From: an uncultured Blautia sp.
GTDB lineage: Bacteria > Bacillota > Clostridia > Lachnospirales > Lachnospiraceae
Direction of reading: 5' to 3'
Assembly: GCA_900541985.1 (NCBI GenBank)
Contig: UQLX01000031.1
Span: 1 to 28,371, forward strand
Length of the DNA: 28,371 bases
Within the stretch, counting starts at the first letter, position 1. Each line of letters starts with the position of its first letter. Both the position numbers and the translations under genes were made by a program. Positions 15,475-22,280 of this stretch are shown here, in pieces. The notes beneath the pieces were generated by a model. That model saw only the letters and a program-made list of their open reading frames with translations. It did not search any database and was not told the DNA's origin.

Positions 15475-16729
15475 AAGAAGGTTTCCTGCAATCACGGCAG
15501 TGGCGGCTTTTTTAGCAGTTTGTCTGGCAGGATGCGGACAGAAAACACCGGAGCCGGTGGAAATCACTTTAATACACGGATGGGGGACTACAGAGGAAGA
15601 CCATGTAGTCATGCGGGATATTTATCAGGACTTTGAACAGGAAAATCCTGATGTGAAGCTGAACCAGCTTTCCATGCCCTCCGGAAGTGAAATGGTCCGT
15701 AAGACAGAGGATTTGCTGGTGGCAGGAGAAATTCCGGATCTTGTTTTTCTGGGAGGTTCAGGTAAGGATACTGTTTATCAGTTTATGGTGGAGAATGATC
15801 TTGCTCTTGATCTGATGCCTTATATCAGAGAAGATCGGGAATTTGCAGGTAATCTTGCTCCTGTAAATATCGACTTCTGGACTACAGGGGAGGAGCAGCT
15901 TTTTACCATATCGGATGTGCTTCTTTTAAGCGGAGGTTACTGGTATGACCAGGGGATTTTTGAGGCTGCAGGAGTGGAAAAAATTCCGGAGACCTGGGAG
16001 GAGTTTCTGATAGTCTGTGAACAGATTGAAGACTGGGCAGAGAAAGAAAAAAACGGAGTGGAATGTCTTCAGATGTCGTCGGAGGCGTACCTTTATTTTA
16101 TGGATCATCTTCTGGCAGTCCAGAATTCTGCAAGTGGAGATGCCATTCGCAGTCAACGGCTTTATCTGGAAGAAAGTGCAGCAGAAGATGCTCTCCATAC
16201 ACTCAGAGAAATCTATCGGTATTCCAGGGCAGATGGAGACTACAGCTACCGAGATGAAACCGATGCATTTAATGATGGAAAAACAGCTATGTATATCAAT
16301 GGTATCTGGGGTGCACCTATGATTTCAGATCAGATTGATGCGGCCTATGCCCTCCTTCCATCTGAAAAAGGAGAGAAGATATCCTGTGTGTCGGCCTGTC
16401 TGGGGTATATTCTGGGAAAAACCGGAGATGAAAAAAAACAGGATGCCAGTGTCCGGTTTGTAAAATATATGCTCAGTACTCCGGTCCAGGAACGTATTCT
16501 GAAAGAAACAGAGCAGGCTCCTGCCAATCCCCATGTGGACATCAGGAAGTATCAGAAGGGCATGGAGCGTTTTGTACAGGCTGCCGATATAGTAAAGGCG
16601 GCCGGAGTCAGAATACAGGTTCCGGATAATCTGTGGAGCAGCGGTGCCAGAGACAATTTTATGGAAGGAATTGATGATGTTCTGAAAGGAGAAATCTCTG
16701 ATGAGGAATTTCTTCATTCTCTGAAGTAA
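15464..16729 (+). CDS. lipid-anchored solute-binding protein in the sensor cassette (421 aa)
   Basis: A solute-binding lipoprotein with a clear lipobox, LAGC (Cys about residue 24). It shares several segments with the transporter B binding protein encoded downstream: VMRDIY near the N-terminus, PDLV/PDMV, YM-S-P-VQ near the C-terminus and an N-W-S segment close to the end, so the two are paralogues. The ATG at 15464 lies inside the response regulator gene and has only a modest GAGG ribosome binding site, so translation is probably coupled. Position and lipid anchor suggest a co-sensor that presents ligand to the kinase, as known for the XylFII-LytS/YesN system of Clostridium beijerinckii. A second delivery protein for transporter B is the alternative. 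Confidence 0.88.
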   Translation: MKNRRRFPAITAVAAFLAVCLAGCGQKTPEPVEITLIHGWGTTEEDHVVMRDIYQDFEQENPDVKLNQLSMPSGSEMVRKTEDLLVAGEIPDLVFLGGSGKDTVYQFMVENDLALDLMPYIREDREFAGNLAPVNIDFWTTGEEQLFTISDVLLLSGGYWYDQGIFEAAGVEKIPETWEEFLIVCEQIEDWAEKEKNGVECLQMSSEAYLYFMDHLLAVQNSASGDAIRSQRLYLEESAAEDALHTLREIYRYSRADGDYSYRDETDAFNDGKTAMYINGIWGAPMISDQIDAAYALLPSEKGEKISCVSACLGYILGKTGDEKKQDASVRFVKYMLSTPVQERILKETEQAPANPHVDIRKYQKGMERFVQAADIVKAAGVRIQVPDNLWSSGARDNFMEGIDDVLKGEISDEEFLHSLK

Positions 16730-16767
16730 AAATAATCCATGTTTTTGTGAAAAAGTAAAAATAATCC
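16724..16767. repeat. 15-bp perfect direct repeat at the end of the lipoprotein gene, operator candidate
   Basis: AAGTAAAAATAATCC occurs at 16724-16738 and 16753-16767, a 29-bp period. The first copy includes the lipoprotein stop codon. AraC-type response regulators commonly bind direct repeats, and these lie upstream of the transporter B genes. A recent short tandem duplication is the alternative. Confidence 0.5.
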
Positions 16768-16793
16768 CGGATTGCAGTCAATATCTTTCATTC

Positions 16794-16822
16794 AAAATCA
16801 CCATAAAATGAAATAAGATAAA
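16794..16822 (+). promoter_or_regulatory. weak candidate promoter before binding protein B
   Basis: A TTCAAA-like -35 is followed about 17 nt later by TAAGAT in the A+T-rich gap between the lipoprotein and binding protein genes. The match is modest, as for an activated promoter. The rest of the gap (16768-16873) shows no other structure. Confidence 0.3.
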
Positions 16823-16888
16823 TACAAGTTAAGCAGAAATGCACAAGACGGAAAGCAAAAACTATTTCATGTTATGGAGGGAAAAGAA

Positions 16889-18169
16889 ATGAAAAAAAGA
16901 ACCATCAGTATTCTTCTTGCAGGAGCAATGACAATGGCAGCGGTTATGGGATCTACTGTGACTGCATTTGCGGGAGAAGAAGACACTCTGGAGTTTTATC
17001 ACGGATACTACCATGATGAGAGCGAGTGGCCGGCAGCAAAGGTAATGAGAGATATTTATGACGAGTTTGCAAAAACTCATGCAGACGGAGAAGTGAAATT
17101 TGAGCCGATCGCTGTAGAGAACAGAGATGAGCTGGTCAGCGCTGAGGTAGCAGGCGGAAACTTCCCGGATATGGTAGACTGCGGACTTCCACTTTCACTG
17201 GCAGCCATCAGCCAGGGACTTGTTCTTGACCTGAAACCGTACATTGATGAAAACAATCTTCAGGATGCAGTGGGACTGAACTATACCCAGAATGATGTAG
17301 ACGGTCATATCTATACCGTTCATGACCAGCTGGAAAGCCGCGGACTCTGGTATAATACAGAAGTTTTTGAGCAGGCAGGAATCACTGCAGAAGAGGCATT
17401 TAAGGATTGGGAAAGCTTTGGAACAGCTATGGATAAGGTTCATGAGCTGGGCGGAGATATCTATGGATATGCAGCAGGACAGGGATCCAGCTACATCCTC
17501 AATTCGGTTCTTGCATCTACAGAAGAGGGCAGAGAGCTTCTTAAAGGAGAACTGACACCGGAAGGGATTGAATCCGAAGCGTTTGCAGAAGCTTTTAAGA
17601 CAGCAGCAAAACTTGACCAGGCAAACGGATCCGACCATACCACAGAAGATGTTGGAAACCTTATGGATGATTTTAATAAAAACGGAAAAGCAGCAGTTCT
17701 CTTTAATGGTGTATGGAATGCAAGTGGAATTGATGCCGGTCTTGCAGATAAGATTGAATCTCAGATCTTCCCGGGTAATGTTTCCGTTGTAACAGCAGGA
17801 TCCGGTCATTCCATTTCTGCTAATTTAAGTGAAGCAGAAACAGAACTGGCACTGGAATTCCTGGCATATATGGTAAGTCCTGAGGTACAGGCAAAGATCT
17901 TTACCGGTGTACAGGCAAATCCATGCAATACCACACTTGACCTGAAGGCACTTGCAGAAGAAAGCGGTGATCCGATCACTCAGAAACTTGCAGAAGCATG
18001 TACACAGGTAAATTCTGCAGAAACTGTAGTGACTGATCTGAACTATGTATGGGGGTCTGACGTAGGAAGCGCTATCATCAATGCACTGATGGAATCAGCA
18101 GTTGAAGGGACCGATATTGACGCACGTTTTGAGCAGTTAAAGCAGGAGCTGACAGCCCTTGTTGCATAA
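16889..18169 (+). CDS. extracellular sugar-binding protein of ABC transporter B, without lipobox (426 aa)
   Basis: A family 1-type solute-binding protein with a signal peptide and probable cleavage after TAFA near residue 28. There is no lipobox cysteine, unlike the paralogous lipoprotein just upstream. Typical features are FYHGYYHDESEW, VMRDIYDEF, NFPDMVDCG, the LWYNTEVFEQAGI segment and a GKAAVLFNGVWNAS loop. The ATG at 16889 has GGAGGG at 16876-16881, seven nt upstream; the ATG at 16874 precedes that site and is rejected. A terminator follows the gene before the permeases, so this protein should be made in excess. The ligand is not known; the neighbouring GH123-like enzyme hints at an amino-sugar glycan. 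Confidence 0.92.
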   Translation: MKKRTISILLAGAMTMAAVMGSTVTAFAGEEDTLEFYHGYYHDESEWPAAKVMRDIYDEFAKTHADGEVKFEPIAVENRDELVSAEVAGGNFPDMVDCGLPLSLAAISQGLVLDLKPYIDENNLQDAVGLNYTQNDVDGHIYTVHDQLESRGLWYNTEVFEQAGITAEEAFKDWESFGTAMDKVHELGGDIYGYAAGQGSSYILNSVLASTEEGRELLKGELTPEGIESEAFAEAFKTAAKLDQANGSDHTTEDVGNLMDDFNKNGKAAVLFNGVWNASGIDAGLADKIESQIFPGNVSVVTAGSGHSISANLSEAETELALEFLAYMVSPEVQAKIFTGVQANPCNTTLDLKALAEESGDPITQKLAEACTQVNSAETVVTDLNYVWGSDVGSAIINALMESAVEGTDIDARFEQLKQELTALVA

Positions 18170-18180
18170 AGGCGGTAGTA

Positions 18181-18207
18181 GGAGGCGGCTTCGGTCGTCT
18201 CCTTTTT
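18181..18207 (+). terminator. terminator between binding protein B and its permeases
   Basis: GGAGGCGGC (18181-18189) pairs with GTCGTCTCC (18194-18202) around a TTCG tetraloop, with two G-U pairs, followed by TTTTT. Partial read-through would tune the binding protein to permease ratio. Confidence 0.88.
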
Positions 18208-18236
18208 ATCATCATAAAAAGTGGAGGAAACCGATT

Positions 18237-19169
18237 ATGAAAACAAGGAATATGAGCTGGAAGAGAAAAGGCTTTATCCTGGCCTTTCTTGCTCCCACAG
18301 TAATTGCGTTTGTATTATTTTATCTTTATCCTATTGTAACAGTCTTTGTGACCTCTTTCTGCAAATGGGATTATACCAATATCACCAGCCCGGAGTTTTT
18401 TGGATTTGCGGACATGTGGAATAACTACAAATATATTTTTGAGCTGTATCCGTATTTCTGGGAAGCTCTTCGGAATTCTACTATATGGGCGCTTCTGGGA
18501 GTGTTTGTGCAGATACCTGTTTCTGCTTTGATCGCTCTTGCATTTTCCCGTAAAGTAAAGGGGGTAAAATTTGCAAGAAATGTATATATCATCCCCAGCA
18601 TGATTTCATCTGCAGCCATGGGTATGATCTTTCTGCAGCTGTACAGTCCGTTATACGGAGTAGTGAATCCGGTGATTCGTTTATTTAAACAGAATTTTTC
18701 CGAAAATATACTTCTTCTCAAGGGACCGGCATTTATCGCCATGACCTGTGCCTATATCTTTTTTACAGGAACCACTACACTGATGATCCTGGGAAATATT
18801 ATGGCAGTACCGGAAGATGTAAGAGAGGCAGCTATGCTGGACGGCGCCAGCGGTCTGAAGCAGGATTGGTATATCACTATTCCCATGATCAAGGATACGC
18901 TTTGTACGGTATCTATCCTTTCGGCAACAGCGGGCTTCCTGCTTTATAATGAGGTTTATTTCCTGACAAAGGGAGCAGCAGGAACCTACAGTATCAGTTA
19001 TGTGATCCGTGAGCTTGCAATCACAAGTACAAGAACACAATTTGGCCGTGCAAATGCGGTAGCAGTGATCCAGATCCTTGCAGGTATGCTGATCATTGTA
19101 TTTGTAAATCTTCTGTACAGTCAGCTTTTTAAAGGAAAAAGAATCCGAAGAAACGGAGGTCAGTCATGA
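18237..19169 (+). CDS. sugar ABC transporter permease B1 (MalF/UgpA type, 310 aa)
   Basis: A CUT1 permease with six predicted membrane segments, starting with GFILAFLAPTVIAFVLFYLY. The EAA loop is REAAMLDGASGLKQDWYITIP. GGAGG at 18223-18227 lies nine nt before the ATG at 18237; the frame extends upstream into the terminator, so earlier starts are unlikely. Its stop overlaps the start of permease B2 by ATGA. It forms the membrane channel with B2. Confidence 0.94.
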   Translation: MKTRNMSWKRKGFILAFLAPTVIAFVLFYLYPIVTVFVTSFCKWDYTNITSPEFFGFADMWNNYKYIFELYPYFWEALRNSTIWALLGVFVQIPVSALIALAFSRKVKGVKFARNVYIIPSMISSAAMGMIFLQLYSPLYGVVNPVIRLFKQNFSENILLLKGPAFIAMTCAYIFFTGTTTLMILGNIMAVPEDVREAAMLDGASGLKQDWYITIPMIKDTLCTVSILSATAGFLLYNEVYFLTKGAAGTYSISYVIRELAITSTRTQFGRANAVAVIQILAGMLIIVFVNLLYSQLFKGKRIRRNGGQS

Positions 19170-20023
19170 ACAGAAAAATGAAATCCAATCCCCAGGTACG
19201 TACAATGTCCCGGGGAACAAAGATCTTTACTTATATCTGTCTTGTATGGGCAGTTCTGGTGGCTCTGATGCCTCTGGTCTGGCTGTTCATCTCCAGTCTG
19301 AAAAAAGACCCGCTGGCAAGACCCGGGTTCCAGCTTCCGGATTCCATCTGTCTGGATGGATATATTTCGACCTTCCGTGATCTCCATGTTATGAGATATT
19401 TCGGAAACAGTATGATTATTGCCGGTGTGTCTGTAGTCATCAGTATCCTGATGATCTCCATGTCCGCCTATGTAGTAGCAAGAATGGAATTTAAAGGGAA
19501 AAAGCTGGTAAACCTGATGTTGTATTCCACCATGTTCATTCCTGCTACAGCCCTTACCTATCCGGTTTATAATCTGGTAAATAAAATGCATATTTATAAT
19601 ACCAGAGGAGCTCTGATCTTTATTTATGCATGCAGCGGGCTGGCAGTCAGTTTTTTTGTCATCAAAAATTATTATGCAAACATACCCCATGAGCTTGAGG
19701 AGGCAGCCAGGATCGACGGCTGCGGCTATGCTATGACCTGGTGGAAGGTAATCTTTCCTATTGCAAGACCCGGAATCATGACTGCGGGAGTTCTGGCGTT
19801 TCTGAATAACTGGAATGAATATTACTGGGCTTCTCTGGTGATCGTTGACAGAGAAAAGCTGACGGTTCCGGCGCTTTTGTCCACGTTTACCACATCCTTC
19901 CGTACCAATTACAACGGTCTGTTTTCGGCGATGGTGATTATTATCCTGCCGCCGGTGATTCTGTACTGTGTGTTCAGTAAATTCTTTGTGGAAGCTCTTT
20001 CCGGCGGTGCGGTAAAAGGTTAA
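19166..20023 (+). CDS. sugar ABC transporter permease B2 (MalG type, 285 aa)
   Basis: A CUT1 permease of normal length with six predicted membrane segments and EAA loop EEAARIDGCGYAMTWWKVIFP. The conserved NWNEYYW segment follows. GGAGG at 19155-19159 lies six nt upstream and the start overlaps the B1 stop by four bases. Its ordinary length contrasts with permease A2. The oxidoreductase gene begins 17 nt downstream. Confidence 0.94.
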   Translation: MNRKMKSNPQVRTMSRGTKIFTYICLVWAVLVALMPLVWLFISSLKKDPLARPGFQLPDSICLDGYISTFRDLHVMRYFGNSMIIAGVSVVISILMISMSAYVVARMEFKGKKLVNLMLYSTMFIPATALTYPVYNLVNKMHIYNTRGALIFIYACSGLAVSFFVIKNYYANIPHELEEAARIDGCGYAMTWWKVIFPIARPGIMTAGVLAFLNNWNEYYWASLVIVDREKLTVPALLSTFTTSFRTNYNGLFSAMVIIILPPVILYCVFSKFFVEALSGGAVKG

Positions 20024-20040
20024 AAAGAGGAGGAAAAAAC

Positions 20041-21309
20041 ATGAAAGTGATAACAGCAGTTTTGATCGGAGCAGGTCTGCGGGGCGGCTGGGTGTATGCG
20101 GCTTATGCTCAGAGTCATCCGGAGGATCTGAAGATTGTTGCAGTAGCAGAACCGGATGAAGAAAGAAGAAATCTGATCGCAGAGATTCACGGGATACCGG
20201 AGGAACGCTGCTATCAGGATTATCAGGAGTTACTGGCAGAGGAAAAAATGGCAGACTGCGCCCTTGTCTGCACACAGGATACCATGCATTTTGAGCCGGT
20301 AACAAAGGCTCTGGAAAAAGGATATCATGTACTCTGTGAAAAACCTATGTCTCCGGATGCTTCGGAAATTGTTACTATGGGAAAGATGGCAGAAAAATAT
20401 GGAAGGATCCTGATGATCTGTCATGTTCTCCGGTACTCTTCCTTTTTCTCCAGGATCAAAAATCTTATTGAGGAAGGCCGCCTTGGAAAGCTGATCAGTA
20501 TTCAGCATATTGAAGAGGTAGGCTACTGGCACCATGCCCACAGTTTTGTGCGGGGAAACTGGAGACGCAGTGATGAAACCAGCCCCATGATCCTGCAGAA
20601 ATGCTGTCACGATATGGATATTCTTCTGTGGCTGGCAGGGAGCTCCTGTACGAAGGTCAGCTCTTTCGGAGATCTGACATACTTCAACGAGGAAAATGCA
20701 CCGGAGGGGGCTCCTGCCTATTGTCTGGATGGCTGCCTTCACCGGGACCAGTGTGCTTTTTATGCACCGAAGTTTTACTTTGGGCATCCAAAGGCAGAGT
20801 CGGACGGATTCATCCATGCAGTATCTACAGATACCAGCCGGGAAGCAGTTCTTGAGGCATTGAAGACAGGTTCTTATGGACGCTGTGTGTTCCACTGTGA
20901 CAACAATGTGGTGGATCATCAGGTTGTGAATCTGGAGTTTGAAAATCATGTAACGGTCAATATGACGATGAGTGCCTTCACGGAAAACTGTGCCAGAAGA
21001 ATCCATATTATGGGAACCAAAGGTGAACTTCGGGGAAATATGGAGCTTGGCAAGATAGAAGTTTCTGATTTTTCCACAGGGGAAAAGGAAATCATCCGGC
21101 TTTATACACCACCTACCGGGCACAGCGGAAGTGATACAAATATGATGAAGGATTTTGTAAGGTATCTGAGAGAGGACAGCGTCCAGGTACGCTCCGGAGC
21201 TTCCGTGTCTGTGGAAAGCCATCTGATCGCTCTTGCGGCAGAAAGATCCAGAGTGACAGGAGAGACCGTGGATCTCAGGGAATTCCGAAAAGAAGCAGAG
21301 GAGCGGTAA
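20041..21309 (+). CDS. Gfo/Idh/MocA-family NAD(P)-dependent oxidoreductase (422 aa)
   Basis: An N-terminal Rossmann fold with the glycine-rich loop AVLIGAGLRGG (6-16), and the family motif CEKP (99-102) that contacts nicotinamide and substrate. The C-terminal alpha/beta sheet domain includes HDMD (190-193), where the catalytic His/Asp lie in relatives. Members oxidise sugars and inositols or act in redox-assisted glycoside cleavage (family GH109). Three cysteines, C228-x3-C232-x5-C238 in the CLDGCLHRDQC segment, could bind metal. AGGAGG at 20027-20032 lies eight nt upstream. Clustered after the permeases, it probably processes the imported sugar; the exact reaction is unknown. Confidence 0.9.
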   Translation: MKVITAVLIGAGLRGGWVYAAYAQSHPEDLKIVAVAEPDEERRNLIAEIHGIPEERCYQDYQELLAEEKMADCALVCTQDTMHFEPVTKALEKGYHVLCEKPMSPDASEIVTMGKMAEKYGRILMICHVLRYSSFFSRIKNLIEEGRLGKLISIQHIEEVGYWHHAHSFVRGNWRRSDETSPMILQKCCHDMDILLWLAGSSCTKVSSFGDLTYFNEENAPEGAPAYCLDGCLHRDQCAFYAPKFYFGHPKAESDGFIHAVSTDTSREAVLEALKTGSYGRCVFHCDNNVVDHQVVNLEFENHVTVNMTMSAFTENCARRIHIMGTKGELRGNMELGKIEVSDFSTGEKEIIRLYTPPTGHSGSDTNMMKDFVRYLREDSVQVRSGASVSVESHLIALAAERSRVTGETVDLREFRKEAEER

Positions 21310-21310
21310 T

Positions 21311-22123
21311 ATGGATCTGAGAAGGTTTTGCACAGAGATCGGTCTGCCTTCCGGCGCAGTGTGTATTGTGGAAAAAATGAATGAGGAGATCTCTGAAGTC
21401 AGATATCAGTATGTCCGTGAACTGTTTTTTACAGACAGAGAGGAAATTTTCCGGGAGACCGCATCTCTTACTGGATACAGACAGAGATTTCTGTATTATT
21501 ACTGCAGACTGGCATGTGAAACATATGAGAAATACCAGAAAGCAGGAATCGGAGACAGGGTGTTTTTTGACACCTTCTCCGATATTGCCGTCTGGTGCCA
21601 GGTCTGTTTCCGAAGATACGGAGAATATGGGCTTCAGGAATATGGATGGCTGTGGCGTCATGTGGAAATGACGCTTTTTCGTCTGGGAAGGCTGCAGTTT
21701 GAAAAAACAGAGTCCCTGTGGGAATTTGAATATAAAGGCAGAAAAACAAAAGTGGGCGATCCGGTGATCAGTATCCACATTCCGGAGGGACAGCCGCTGG
21801 ATCCGGAAGCCTGCAGAGAATCTCTGGATATGGGCCGGAAATTCTGGGGTGGAGAGCTTCCGTTTCTCTGTCATTCCTGGCTGCTTTTTCCAGGATTAAA
21901 GGAGCTTTTGGATGAAAACTCCAATATTCTCCGCTTCCAGAAGATGTTTGAAATCCAGTCGGTGGATTTTCAGTTCCGGGAAGGGGAAGAAAGGATTTTT
22001 GACTGCCTGATGGAGGATCCAGAAAAATATCCGGAAAATACCAGTCTTCAGAGAAATGCCAGGAAATATCTGAAGCAGGGCGGCAGGCTTGGCAGCGGCC
22101 TGGGTGTGATAGCTGCAGATTAG
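21311..22123 (+). CDS. acyltransferase-like protein with NAT_N / GNAT_C-type domains (270 aa)
   Basis: The segments VFFDTFSDIAVWCQV, YGWLWRHVEMTLFRLGRLQFE, ISIHIPEGQPLDPEA and PFLCHSWLLFPGLKELL match what I know of the NAT_N plus GNAT-like C-terminal family annotated as acyltransferase domain proteins. They are often found near glycoside hydrolases in Firmicutes. The reaction is not established and I see no standard acetyl-CoA loop. The start lies one base after the oxidoreductase stop, with AGAGGAG at 21297-21303, so it is the last gene of operon B. No strong terminator follows; only an A+T-rich palindrome (GAAATTTC near 22127) is present. Confidence 0.75.
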   Translation: MDLRRFCTEIGLPSGAVCIVEKMNEEISEVRYQYVRELFFTDREEIFRETASLTGYRQRFLYYYCRLACETYEKYQKAGIGDRVFFDTFSDIAVWCQVCFRRYGEYGLQEYGWLWRHVEMTLFRLGRLQFEKTESLWEFEYKGRKTKVGDPVISIHIPEGQPLDPEACRESLDMGRKFWGGELPFLCHSWLLFPGLKELLDENSNILRFQKMFEIQSVDFQFREGEERIFDCLMEDPEKYPENTSLQRNARKYLKQGGRLGSGLGVIAAD

Positions 22124-22155
22124 GCGAAATTTCATATTTTATAACAACCCTCTGA

Positions 22156-22184
22156 TTGATTTTTGTTATGAGAAATAATATAAT
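22156..22184 (+). promoter_or_regulatory. strong sigma-A promoter of the ABC-F gene
   Basis: TTGATT (22156-22161), a 17-nt spacer and a perfect TATAAT (22179-22184). Transcription should begin near 22191, leaving a leader of about 90 nt before the ABC-F start. Confidence 0.8.
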
Positions 22185-22190
22185 AGCAGA

Positions 22191-22280
22191 CGAAACTCTG
22201 TAAAAACAGAGAAAGATGCTGATACAGTACAGGACAGAGATCCTGTATAGAATATAACAGAAATCATCAGGGGGTATTTT
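22191..22280 (+). promoter_or_regulatory. ABC-F leader with mutually exclusive hairpins
   Basis: CTCTGT (22196-22201) pairs with ACAGAG at 22206-22211 (AAAA loop) or with a second ACAGAG at 22234-22239. TACAGGA (22228-22234) pairs with TCCTGTA (22241-22247), while ATACAG (22222-22227) competes for CTGTAT (22243-22248). Such alternatives fit an attenuation leader, but there is no T run after the hairpins, so any control would act on translation or stability. Confidence 0.4.
22216..22257 (+). CDS. possible 13-aa leader peptide upstream of the ABC-F gene
   Basis: An ATG at 22216 opens the short frame MLIQYRTEILYRI, stopping with TAA at 22255-22257. It lies wholly within the leader and over the second hairpin. 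The ribosome binding site is weak (AGAGAAAG just upstream). Leader peptides are known for some ABC-F resistance genes; here it is only a possibility. Confidence 0.25.
   Translation: MLIQYRTEILYRI

Noticed and set aside
16730..16873. Catabolite repression (cre) site near the transporter promoters
   Set aside because: No sequence close to the cre consensus with its central CG was seen in the intergenic regions of either system.
19160..20305. Minus-strand open frame of 381 codons
   Set aside because: It is antisense across permease B2 and the oxidoreductase start, is rich in His, Gln and Ser, and has no start signal.
20230..21333. Minus-strand open frame of 367 codons
   Set aside because: It is antisense to the oxidoreductase, which has full family motifs.
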